NCBI GenBank assembly: GCA_025175895.1
Contig: CM045989.1
Span: forward strand, 21,011,928 to 21,075,927
Reading direction: 5' to 3'
From: Wurfbainia villosa
Lineage: Eukaryota > Streptophyta > Magnoliopsida > Zingiberales > Zingiberaceae
DNA: 64,000 bases
Made by a program: the position numbers and the translations under genes
Part shown: one piece after another, positions 48,603-60,147 of the stretch
How positions within the stretch are numbered: the first letter of the stretch is position 1
How the letters are laid out: each line of letters begins with the position of its first letter
The notes under the pieces: model-generated
What the model was told of the DNA's origin: nothing
What the model saw: only the letters and a program-made list of their open reading frames with translations
Databases searched by the model: none

Positions 48603-50430
48603 ATGTAATGCCTACTAAGGTAGTCTCAACTACTCCATATGAGATATGGAATGGTAAGAAACCTCATGTATCTTACTTGAAGATATGGGTTGTCCCGCTT
48701 ATGTGAAGCGGACTATATCGCATAAATTGGATGCTAAGTCCGATAAATGTCTATTTATTGATACCCTAAGGAAACAAGGGGTTACCAATTCTATCATCCC
48801 GTGGAACAAAAGGTGTTTGTTTCAAGGCATGTTGTGTTTCTAGAGAAAGAGTTTCTCTTGCAAGAAAACAGTGGGAGTGTCGTCGAGCTTGAGGAGGCTC
48901 GAGAGACTCAAATAGACATTGATGAGATACCCGGTGAAGCACAACAGCCGACAACTCATAGTGATGAGCAATCTACCGACTATTGTAACACCACATCTTC
49001 AGATCCGTAGAACACGCAATATTCCCGAGAGATATGGATTTCGTAAGCGAATCGAACGACGCGTGTTACTCATTGATGATGAGGAGCCTACCGCTTATGA
49101 AGAAGTGCCGATAAGTTCAGAAGGGATAAGTGGCTTGGTGCCATGAAGTCAAATGGATTCCATGTATGCGAAAACCAAGTTCGAACTTGGTTTGACTCCA
49201 CCAAGGCATAAAGCCTATAGGGTGCAAGTGGGTTTTCAAGAAGAAAACCGACATGGATGGTAATGTGATTACCTATAAGGCTAGATTGGTGGCGAAAGGA
49301 TATCGCCAAAAGCAAGGTGTTGATTATGACGAAACCTATTCCTCAGAGCTATGCTTAAATCCATTCGGATGCTCCCGCCATAAGCTCATTATGATTATGA
49401 GATATGGCAGATGGATGTGAAAATTTTCCTTAATGGAAACTTGCCGCCGAGGACGTGTATATGATACAACCGAGGGTTTCACATCGCTGATAAAACCAAG
49501 ATATGCAAGCAGACGATCCATTTATGGATTGAAGCAACCATCCAGAGTCGGAATATCCGTTTTGATGAGACGATCAAAAAGTTTGATTTCTCACAAAATC
49601 CGCATTTAACCTTGTGTGTACAAGAAGGTTAGTGGGAGGCAATGTTCCTAGTATTGTATGTCGATGACATATTACTTATAGGAAACGATGTGTCAATCTT
49701 ACAACCGCTAAGGTTTGGTTATCCAAGACATTCTCCATGAAAGACTCGGGAGAAGCAACCTACATCCTTGGGATTAAGATCTATAGAGATAGATCAAACT
49801 GCTTTGGTCTTTCGCAGCCTACATATATAGACCGAAAAGCAAAGAGGTTTAGCATGTCAATCCAAGAAAGGTTATCCGCCCATCAGGCATGGGGTACACC
49901 TTTCGAAGTCTATGTGTCTGCGCACAGAAGAGGAGAGGATTTGCATGAGTAAGATTCCCTATGCATCCGCAATAGGATCTATCATGTATGCTATGTTATG
50001 TACAAGACCCGATGTATCGTATGCTCTGAGTGTCACGAGCAGATACTCACCGATCCAGAATGGATCATTGGGTGATCATAAGACGATCCTTAAGTACTTA
50101 AGAAGAACTAAGGATACGTTCCTAATATATGGAGAATGGTACATGGTGATACGTGGGTATACGGATGCTACCCGCATGCATAAGGATGATTCCATGTCTC
50201 ACCGGGTATGTATTCACCGAATGGAGGCGCAATAAGTTGGAAAGGTTCCAAGCTTGACACTATAGCGGATTCTCGCCACTAAGGCGTAATACGCGCTTAA
50301 GCAAAGAAGGAAGCGGTTTGGATCAAGAAGTTCATCTCTGAACTTGATGTGGTCTCATCAATGATCCAAACATGTGCTTCGCCGCTATCATCTTATCAGA
50401 GAGATCATAAGTAGGAACGAAATACGAATC
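48603..50430 (+). pseudogene. Copia B reverse transcriptase and RNase H remnant
   Basis: Homologous to 4480-6420 of copia A. Recognisable pieces are the integrase tail (EQKVFVSRHVVFLEKEFLLQ), YVDD at 49657-49668, the KIPYASAIGSIMYAMLCTRP block, and HKTILKYLRRTKDTFLIYGE. The frame changes every 30-80 codons. Most changes are small deletions relative to copia A. Confidence 0.87.
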
Positions 50431-50550
50431 GAGAAAATTTCCACTGAAAGGAACTTAGCGGATCCTTTGACTAAAGCATTACCTCAAAGTAAGTTTGAGG
50501 GTCATGTTAGAGCTTATGGTATTGGATACCGTAGCGATTGGCATTAGGCC

Positions 50551-50561
50551 AAGTGGGAGTC
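50551..50561 (+). other. Copia B polypurine tract
   Basis: AAGTGGGAGTC immediately before the 3' LTR. Confidence 0.85.
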
Positions 50562-52744
50562 TGTTAGTAATATATGAGAGATGTCCTAAGGCAATCGCTT
50601 TATGTATGAACCATTTATATGATAAATGAAGATTCACTATTCGAGTATACATGTTTAATGTATTTGATTGGATCTTAAACTCATTTATCAATGTCCACGA
50701 TACATTCACAAGATGAGAGAATTTGTGATTGGATCACAACTAGTGAGTATCTCTACATGTGTAATTGTGATGTATCTAATTATCCCTAGTCGATGAATCG
50801 ATGGATTCGACACCATCAATTCCGTCGAGACTAGCACGAGGTATACCCTGGTGTATCCAAGCACCGATTCTCACCGGCCGGAGACATAGTGATGTCCGAG
50901 TTAATCGTGGATGCTAGTTATGGTAACTAGTTCATCGAGTGACCACCGTAAGACTTCATATGGTTCTCTCGTGATATAGATATGTCAATGAAGTTCTTAC
51001 TGTGGCTTAAGTGCGATGTTCCTTTGACTTGCGGTATTCAAGTCATCTTGATCATGGAGACTTATGCTTTGACATCTTAAGCAAACATCTCTAGGAGATG
51101 TGGACCCGGATGATTGGGTATAAGTCAAGTGATCAAGGTGTTTCAATAGCCTATAAAGGATTCACCACTCGCAGGAGATGTATACCCATGGCCTCTCGTC
51201 GATTGTTACTAAAGTCTGCCAAAGCATTACATGTTTAGAGTAAGGTACTCTTCGATACATGTGGAGTAACTAGAACTGTGAGGACGAGGAAATGATACTT
51301 GGGCTAGGTGTGACGAGTCACCTAGTGGGGATCGGCACAATAGACCATGTCCTCAACCAAGTGGGTATAAGATGAGTGAAGGGAATGGGGCACGATTCAT
51401 TCGAGCCATCAAGGGTTTCGTAAATAGTTCGATCAACCGCTGATCTTTTCGGCTAATTGGGGATCATGATGTACTACTAGGTGCCACTCATGATCGTTCT
51501 ATAATTAATGGTTAATTATAGACGGCCAACATAAACCGAGAACCTATTTGGTCACACGCACAACGAGTGTAATCCAAAGGATTTAAAACGAGCTTGAGAA
51601 TGGGATTCTGCATCGAGAGAAACTATGTTTGGTTGACTAAAACATAAAGCGAGCATGAAATTGTTTCACGCAATGGAAGCGTGGATGGGCCGTGTCTATG
51701 TGAAGACATAAGATGGACCAAAATGATTTGGTTCTAATCCAATGGATGAGAATAAACCAAAGGGTTTGGTTTATATTAAACGAATGAACCAAAGGTTGGT
51801 TCGGTTCGTTTTAACTTAAAATAAACCATCATGGTTTGGTTTATTTTAACTTATCTTAATGGAGCGGGTTAACGGGCTTTATGGATATGATCCATTAACC
51901 ATTAAGAGAATTAGTTCTCTATAAAAGTGGGCTTAAGGGATTGTTAAACCCTAACTAATCAAAACCCTAGCCCCCTTGAGTTGCCGCCACTCCTTGGAGG
52001 AGTTAATCGGCGCCAACCCTAAAGCCGCCGCCAGCTTTGTGCCGCGTCCAAGACCCTTGCCGCGTCAAGCTCCGGCGTGAACCTCGGCGACCCTCCGATG
52101 ATCTCCTATAGGTTCGGCATCAAGGTGAGCTTTTTCTCTCCTTGTTTTGGCCGGCGCCTACTCCTCCACCAAGCTGTCCAGTTTTCTGGACAGCTTCTTC
52201 TCCTCTCGTCGGAGCGTCGTTTGGACGACGGTTAGTGCTCCGACAGCGGTTAACTTACCGGGGATTTGATCTCCGGTAATCGTCTGAGGTGGAGGACGAA
52301 GGATTCGTCAAACGGTTGACGAACACCTCTCCGGAGAAGCGAGTTTTGAGAACTCGCTTTGGATCCGAATTTGGATTCGGATCGTGATCATCTCTCGATC
52401 ACGTCGTCTTCAACACGAGGCTAGTAACCCGTACGAAGACGAAGCTCGTGACTTAGCGAAGTCATCCCGAGGAGCTCGGCGTGGATACGGATAGAGACGA
52501 TTCTTACGAGGATCGTTCCGGTTGATGTCGTTCCCGCTACACGTCATACGGAAGGTATAACGTAGTTTAATTTCCTTTTATTGCAAATTTTAATTTACGG
52601 TTATGTCTACACTTGTTGTAATAGCATGCGTGTGTTGTGTGTGTTGTAATAAATATAGATTTATTAATTTTAATTGCTTCCGCTGTGCTCATGTTTACGA
52701 AACATGATCGAACACACACACGCCGCGGTGCCGGAAACCCAACA
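50562..52744 (+). repeat. Copia B 3' LTR (2183 bp)
   Basis: It matches the 5' LTR. From 50562 to about 52100 it has many 1-4 base gaps relative to it; from about 52100 on it is almost identical. Hairpin at 52171-52196; TATA box at 51920. Confidence 0.94.
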
Positions 52745-52749
52745 TCATT

Positions 52750-52934
52750 CCCTATCATAAACAACTAAATGCATAGCCAACAAAAAGAATATGTTAAAAC
52801 AATTATCACCTTAACCTTGTAGCTCAGAGAGGTCCCGCTACAGTTAGATCCCAAACCTCACAAAACCAAAACCGAGTAAAATAAAACTAGATGTCCAAAC
52901 AAAATAAAATCTGAAAGTGGACTCGCAACCTGGG
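52750..52934 (-). other. G2 leader next to primer site
   Basis: Under 200 bases of G2 interior, continuous with 43443 if copia B is removed. No gene. Confidence 0.65.
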
Positions 52935-52946
52935 GCTATGATACCA
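52935..52946 (-). other. G2 primer binding site
   Basis: The plus strand GCTATGATACCA is the complement of the tRNA-iMet site with one change (normally GCTCTGATACCA). It lies seven bases from the 5' LTR. Confidence 0.8.
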
Positions 52947-52953
52947 ATAAAAT

Positions 52954-53849
52954 TGTCACGCCCCGAGAGTATACCGAGCCCGAAAAATGGACAACATTTC
53001 CCCTGTATGTGAAACAATTCCCTGTTGATACAAAGCCTTTCGGCCACAACCACACAACATAATGAAATGACCTACCAAATAAGACAGTCACAAAGACACA
53101 AAGATGTGCACCAGTGCAATTCTAACACACTAAACAAAATATGATCAAATCTGACATTCCAACCAAAAGCATAATAAAAGTCAAATACAACACTTCATAT
53201 ATATATATATATATATATATATAATCCAAAAACAGCAGCGGAACAAATATGAACTAAATTCCAAATGCTCGGTGTGAGATGGGATCAGCTGACAGAGCTC
53301 CAAGCATCCTAGGAATTTTCTACCTGTTACTTGGGCGACAAGAAAACCCAGGGTCTGTGGTGGTGAGTATAAAACTCAGCAGTAAAGAATAGATCGTGCA
53401 TGAACTAAATAAAAAGATCAACAGATATATAGTCTAAAGGTACAATAGATAATCACCAATATAATATAACCCATGCGTATACTAAAAGATTAACTGAACA
53501 ACCTAAGGTACTGACATACCTGAAAGTTTGCTACACTGCACTCATCCAACCTGAGCATATATCCACAATATACAACATGAAGAGTAACACTAACTCTGTA
53601 ATCAACAACTGCCTTACTAACATTCTATAACGAAATACAAACAATAAATCTAGTCAAACTCGTACTACATCATGATACTAGTCAAAGGTATCGAATAGTA
53701 TGACCAACTCATACACAGGTATCCCACACACAACCATATAGAAAATGCAAGTAGCATGTATGATGATGTACAAACAAATGCAACAGCACAAATCAAGCAT
53801 ATATATATATAGATTGTATCTATATATACTTTTCTCACACACACACACA

Positions 53850-53886
<37 letters not shown>

Positions 53887-54850
53887 ATATATATGTAAAT
53901 TCTCTCACACATGGCAATGCAAATGAATGGTCATGCCTATGCACCCCACTCACTACCACGACTCCAGTGTGGCCTAGGTGCCACGACATGACAACTGTCC
54001 CAACTCAACAACAACCACTGCTCTCGAGTGGCCGAGTGGGTAGTATGAATAAGTAGCGATAAGCTAAAGAGTTATAAGCTACACAACGGGGGTCCCTGCT
54101 GCTAGCCACTCAGACTGACACTACTCATGAGTGGTCGAGTGTCACACACCCAGGACAACTGCACATAACTCCAACTACCACTATCAATAGTGGTCGAGTG
54201 TGCCACAAGAAATGAACTACCCTCACACTAGTTACTACTACCACGAGTAACCGTGGAGGCAGAATAACTGACGACCCTCTCGACAACAAAGGGAGACCAA
54301 GTCGCCAGCATGCATGTAAATGACATGAATGCACAACCACACATACATCCACAACACACTCTCTATCCAACAGAGAATCATACACAACTGACAATCAACC
54401 ATGCTAGGACCTCCAGTCCATAGCAACCCACTATCGACAATCAACTATGCTAGGACCTCCCGTCCGTAGCAACCCACTATCGACAACCCATACAACCATA
54501 CACAGATCTATGGTTCATAACAAACCCACAACGTAAAGAAACATGATCCGATAATCAACTATGCTAGGACTTCTCGTCCGTAGCAACCCACTATCGACAA
54601 CCCATACAACCATACACAGATCTATGGTCCATAATAGACCCACAATGTAAAGAAACATGATCCGATAATCAACTCCACATTTACAACCTCCCTCACCCCC
54701 AGGTGATTTATCCTAATGACACAAATTAAGTCTACAACCGTACTCAGCTACACACACATAGGTCCACATACCATAGCATATGTAATCCATAACCATGATG
54801 AAAAAAATGTAGAGATACCAACAGAGCAACTCAAAGTACAAAGACTAAGT
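52954..54850 (-). repeat. G2 5' LTR (partial)
   Basis: It starts TGTCACGCCCCG on the plus strand. From 53591 it matches the 3' LTR at 36606. It contains AT runs (53194-53224, 53798-53885) and copies of the ACAACCCATACAACC repeat (54420-54680). It is cut at 54850 by copia D. Confidence 0.87.
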
Positions 54851-56206
54851 TGTTGGACTCTCCGAGCCGTAAAAATCGCTTTTTGCATTGCGGAAACCTC
54901 GGAAGTCGGCCACGGATCCGTGAGAAGATAAATTTAAAAAAAAATCATGTACAAGTTTAGAAGCACTAGATCTACCTTAGATCTACATGGTAAGAGTGTT
55001 ACCCTTGTAGTGACGCCCTTTGCTTATCCCGCTCATCCAAATACTTTGCCGGATCTCGTAGAGTGTTAAGTGTACACTCCTCCACACGTATCCACACAAT
55101 CAAAAGATGGAGAAAATAACTTAAAGTGTGCTAGAACCCTTTGGAGGTCACGTCAATGGAAGAGAGGGAGAGAAGAAGCAAGGAGAAGGAAGAAGATGAG
55201 TTGAATTCCATACTAATTCATTCATTCAATTTTGGCCGGCCACTTTGATGAGGGTTATAAACATCCATGTAATACCAAGAGCCATAGCTCTTGGTCTCCC
55301 TCATGAGGTGGCACACCATGATGTGGAACATCACCATTGGCCGACCCCTTTACCAAGTCACCATGAAGTGGCATGTGGTCAAGTCAAACTTGACCCTTCA
55401 TCTTCCCTCTCAAGACAAGTCAAACTTGACCTCTTATCTCCCATGGTTGATCAAATCCAACCTTTGATTCAAGTCAATTTAATTTAATGAATCTCTATTC
55501 ATTAGTTTAAATTGACTCAATGAATCAAATCTAAATTAGGCTCATTCAACACTTGAATCAAATTGAGTCCAACTCAATTAGTCTAATTTGGATTACTCTT
55601 AATCCAATTTGATTCATCACATGAACCTAATCCTCTTTGTCCATCATATGAACCTAACACTACAAGAAAATAGGGTTTCAGAGACAAATTTTTTTATCTT
55701 TGAACATTAATTTTCTGTCTCTAAATATAATTTGAAACAGTATATTCTGTCTCAAAAATCCGTTAGTGAAAGCTCCGTAGCTAATATTAAGACGAAAATA
55801 TTCTATCTCTAATTTCAGAAACAAATTAAAATATTGTTTATAAATCCGTTGTTAAGTTAACCAAATGAAAATAATTTCACATACATATTCGTCTCTAATT
55901 TTATTTTAAATTCGTTAATAATATGTCAAATATAATTTTAATCTGTTTATATATCCTTTTACATTTCTGTTTATTAATCCATATATAATTTTGTTTTTGA
56001 ATATATTATTAAAATTTTATTATATTTTAATTTTACATTTTTTTATCTAAATAATAATTTACAAGAAACAATCACACATTTCAAATAAATTAAAAAAATT
56101 TTAAACAACTAATTTTAATCAAAAATATTGTACAATTAAATATTAAAATAAATAAATATTCACATCATTTAAATAAATACATTTTAGAAGTCCCAACACA
56201 ATTAAT

Positions 56207-56572
56207 TTAATCTTTATTTCGTCTATGACGTCGCTCACGAGGTCCAGATCCTCCTGGATATAAAGGATTTGTATATCCCGTCTCTTGAATCATTTTATGA
56301 ATCATCTCCTTGAAATTTTCTTCTCGTTGTCTATCTACATCGATAAGCTTTTGTTCCCTCGATCTATTTTCCATGATAATGAGTTCCAATTTGTTCCTCC
56401 ATTCTCTTGTTTATAGCACGTTTGTCTTTAATTTCTTGTGCTAGTTCTTTGTTCTTTTCATTGGAGTACATTTCTTTAGAACTTCCATTGTATGATCTTC
56501 CAAAGTGTCGGGTTCAAATCCATACACTTGCTTTAATTGATTTCCAAAAGACTCGGGTCATTTCATCCCCTG
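56207..56572 (-). pseudogene. CACTA-internal coding fragment, function unknown
   Basis: The minus strand after a possible splice acceptor (TTTTTGGCAG, about 56573) reads ESFGNQLKQVYGFEPDTLED and HTMEVLKKCTPMKRTK. After a frame change it reads WRNKLELIIMENRSREQKLI, then VDRQREENFKEMIHKM, then GGSGPRERRHRRNKD and a stop. The charged, helix-prone middle looks like the C-terminal part of a transposon-encoded second protein (Transposase_24-like), but that is a weak inference. At least one frame change is needed. Confidence 0.45.
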
Positions 56573-56579
56573 CCAAAAA

Positions 56580-58940
56580 GTAAGAGGTTATCATATTCAG
56601 GCGTGGATAAAGAAACCATCATAAACCAAATTGCAATGACATTCTCTAAGCAAAGGTTTACCAAGTGAAACATTTCTAGAGAGTTGATTCAAAGTTGATC
56701 AGTGAAAATAACTGCCTTTATTGTGCACAAAAGAGTCATCAGAGAAATACAAGAATTAGAGAATGTATATACATAAGGAAGGCAACTCAGTAACTGAACA
56801 TTTGACCAAGGGAGGAAAGGGTTTCAACTGGCAATCAAGGACTTCCTTGCAGTAACCGATTTCGCTAGAGAATATTTCTTGATCTCCAAAAGGATGTGCT
56901 GCATATTTGCATGATACTTTGGTTGGTTTGCTAACTTGGTATATCTAAATCATTGCAAAAGTCCTCAAATGTGTATAAGACACTTGTGTGATTATTCATG
57001 CTCGGCGACATAGACCTTGTACTGTGTATGAGCTCTAAGTCATGCTATGTCACTAGTACTAATATGATTTATCAAACAGTGTTAACTTGGTGGTTGAGAC
57101 AAATCATATTGCTTGTTCAATCAAGTGTGCTTCATGCACAAAACTGAAAACTCCACACCTTGCATGTATTTTAAATATATATAAGAAACTAGGTCATTTT
57201 GAATTCGTATAAGTACACTACATGGAATTTTCTCTTATCCCCATACCCCTCTCAAAATTGATTTGTGAATTAAAATAACAAGCAAAATCCTTAACAAACC
57301 AACAAAGAAGAAAAATCAAGTTTACTGATCATGAGTTACTAATGATTACCATTTTAAGGATGGTAGTTGAATATGCAACATGAGTAAAATAGGAATAATA
57401 TTTCAAAAATGAAACACTTATGTAGCAAATGGACAATTATGCTGATTTGAACAAAGTATGGAAAGGCAATTACAAAGGTTAAAGAAAAACAATTGCCAAT
57501 TTAAGGAACTGCATCTGCGGAACTAAGGATAAAAAAGTACGGGACAGAATGGGAAAACTTAAATAAGGCACCAAGACATAGCAAATTACTATCACCCATA
57601 AAAAAAGATAGTCCAATGCATGAAACTTCTATCAATGCAGGATCCCAAGGAAGGATCGAACCACATTAGATTTATTGTACGCGGTCTTACCTAATATTGT
57701 AAGAGGTTATTTCTACAACTCAAACTCATGACCATAAGATCATATGGCAACAACTTTACCATTGCGCTAAGGCCCCCTTCACTATCAATCACCCATTAGA
57801 AAGATAAATGAACATAATTGTAATAGTAAATGCTTGCTCGCTCTAACCTTCAATAGAAATGATAAACCATCTTGAGATGCCAATGAGACCTGTAACTCTT
57901 TAAAGTGCATGCAGATTTCAGTGGAATTTCTAAAGAAGAATTCAATGTACTAAATGAAATTTCTTTGTTAATCACATTTTGGCAGCAATACCCATAGTTA
58001 TCATTTACACAACAAGTACTCCTAGTCAGACAATGACAGAAGGTCAAGGTTCAAGCTATATATGGGCGTGGAGTTTGGAAAGTGTTGTCCATGTGTATCA
58101 ATTAGCTATTAAAAAAAAATGAAACAACTTAATATCTCTAACTTATGTCGATTTGACCAAGTCATAAGATCACTGCTGAGACTACGTTAACCATATGGAA
58201 CTGAAACCAGTATGATTGAAGTATAGCTTCGAGTAAATATTACTATAATCATTTTTTCACAATTTAAAACACAATATCATATCTCCTGGCAGTCAACCCA
58301 ATAGCTAAGTATTACAGATGAAATTAGACACATACAAAAATAAAATAAAAAATAAAAAACAGAGAAAATATCAGTGCTCCTATCAGAAAATTCAGCTCAG
58401 AAAACTTTCAGGAAGTTGTTTTAAAGTTTCATTGGTTGTTCTGAGGTGAGGATCAAGGAACAATAAATTAACTTTCAGGAAGCTGTTTTAAAGTTTCATT
58501 GGTTGTCCAAATCCCTAAAGCACCTGCTTTAAGTGAATCATACGCAATTTAACCAAGGGATGCATCACTATTTAACCAAGGGACAATGAAATCAAAGCCA
58601 ACTTCAGCGATGTCTCAGGAGCAAGAATAAAGGGTACTATAATTCTAGATGCTAGTGAATCATACGCAAAGAAAATCTGAAAACCTTTCTTCTACCCTTT
58701 GTGTTTTTTATTGACTATATTTTTGCAACGATTGTTAACAAAAGCTTCATAGTTTGCATCGATACATCATGAGATCATTTTCCTTATTGTTTTTTCTTCT
58801 AAAACGCATGGTATATATCACTAAAAACATATCTTTAATTTCTTTTTCCTATAAATCAATGTTAGTCTAATTCTTGACAAGCACAAGGCTTAAATGGTTA
58901 AGATAGTAAAAAAGATACATATCTCAGTAATATATACTAA
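56580..58940 (-). other. CACTA interior, probable intron(s)
   Basis: 2.3 kb of AT-rich sequence without an ORF of note. A duplicated phrase (TTTCAGGAAG-TGTTTTAAAG, 58406 and 58472) is present. Confidence 0.5.
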
Positions 58941-58941
58941 C

Positions 58942-59190
58942 CTACAAGAGTGAATGATGGCCGACGGACAGAGATTGGCTGTAGAAATCAGCCTAGAATT
59001 GAGACGATGGACGCCGGACGATGGCCTTGAGGTCAAACCATCCACGATGGAAGGGCAAACAATGATTGTCGCCGGATGATCTGATTAAATCGGCGAAGAG
59101 AAGAAGCCGCCTGAAGAGGATGGACGAAGCAATCGGCAGAGAGGAACGAGACAAGAAATCGTAGAATGCGGCGGAAGGGAAAAAAAATAT
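58942..59190 (-). other. Possible 5' exon of the CACTA transcript
   Basis: A GC-richer, pyrimidine-rich island on the minus strand ends CTTGTAG followed by GTTAGT (donor at 58941-58940). The location and composition fit a 5' untranslated exon. No transcript data are available to me. Confidence 0.35.
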
Positions 59191-60147
59191 GTCGAGGTTT
59201 ATGAAATTAACCTAAATATTATCATCTGATTAAATATATTATTATTATTATTATTATTATTTATTTTAAATACGTTAAAATTTCTTTAAATTATTATTGG
59301 TTAAGTTATTTTATTTTATTTTTTAAACTTATATATTTATAAATTTAAAAAAAAATCAATAATTTTAAAAGAATTAATATTACTAATAAATAAAATAATA
59401 TTTATTTGTATTAATGAAATATATTATACTTTTAATTCGAGTCAAAAGTTACTTCATAATATTCAATTATAAAATTAAATATGATTGGTCCAATATAGTA
59501 AAAAAAATACAATCAGAAAATAAGAGAAGATTAATGGGTACGCATTAATTATTCTCTTAAATCTTAAAAAAATAGAAAATAAGAAAATAATTAGAGAATA
59601 GGATTTAGCCTATTAGAAATAATTAAATTTATTAGTATTTAATATTTTTTAAATTTATAAACAGAATATTTTTTTGTTTAAAAATTATTTTAAATAGATT
59701 TTATGACAAATATAATTTCGTATCAGATTTCGTTTCTAATTCGTATTTACTTTTGTTTATAAAAATTTATTTTATAAATTTGTTTCTAATTCATTTTAAA
59801 TTCCGTTTTAAATATATTTATATATGTTATATATTATTTAAGTAAAACTGATTAGTAATTCCGTTGTAAATTTGTTTCTAATTTATAAATTTTTAAAATG
59901 GATTATGATTTTTTTTTAAAAATTTGTTTCAGAAGACCTATTTTCTTGTAGTGTAATCTCCATCTAATTGCCTTTTGTGTGTGACCCTATAGGTTCTTGT
60001 AACGTTGGCAATGCTCCTAAACTGATTTATGAACGTAAGCAATGAGCAGTATCTAGCAACACATCATTGCTACCCAAGTTACAAGAATGTTGAGATCCAA
60101 CATCACCTTTGTGACTATTAATTGTGACTCTCACAATATATGACAAT

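Larger units (their letters stand above)
43444..52744 (+). mobile_element. Copia B: full-length Ty1/copia retrotransposon
   Basis: Plus strand, 9301 bp, flanked by TCATT (43439-43443, 52745-52749). LTRs are 43444-45641 and 50562-52744. It is the same family as copia A in LTR, leader, gag and pol, and it shares the internal Gag deletion. The gag-pol region is fragmented by many 1-4 base indels. A large share of these sit at CAG or CTG and look like consensus errors rather than mutations, so the true condition of its genes is uncertain. Confidence 0.95.
55658..59953 (-). mobile_element. CACTA (En/Spm) DNA transposon, 4296 bp
   Basis: Perfect terminal inverted repeats of CACTACAAGAAAATAGG at both ends, flanked by the 3-bp duplication TAA (55655-55657, 59954-59956). 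Both subterminal regions are rich in GTCTCTAAT/GTTTCTAATT-like repeats, as in plant CACTA elements. I find no TNP2-type transposase. A minus-strand transcription unit is suggested by a GC-richer 5' segment (58942-59190) with a splice donor and a small coding fragment near the left end. It is most likely non-autonomous or internally deleted. Confidence 0.93.
54851..60147 (-). mobile_element. Copia D: LTR of a copia C-like element, interrupted
   Basis: It starts TGTTGGACTCTCCGAGCCG, as does the copia C LTR, and matches it as far as 55657. There the CACTA element intervenes; it resumes at 59957-60147. Copia E breaks it at 60148. The remainder must lie to the right of the window. TAAGT (54846-54850) is the probable left target duplication. 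Orientation is minus by comparison with copia C. Whether it is a solo LTR or part of a full element cannot be told. Confidence 0.87.
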
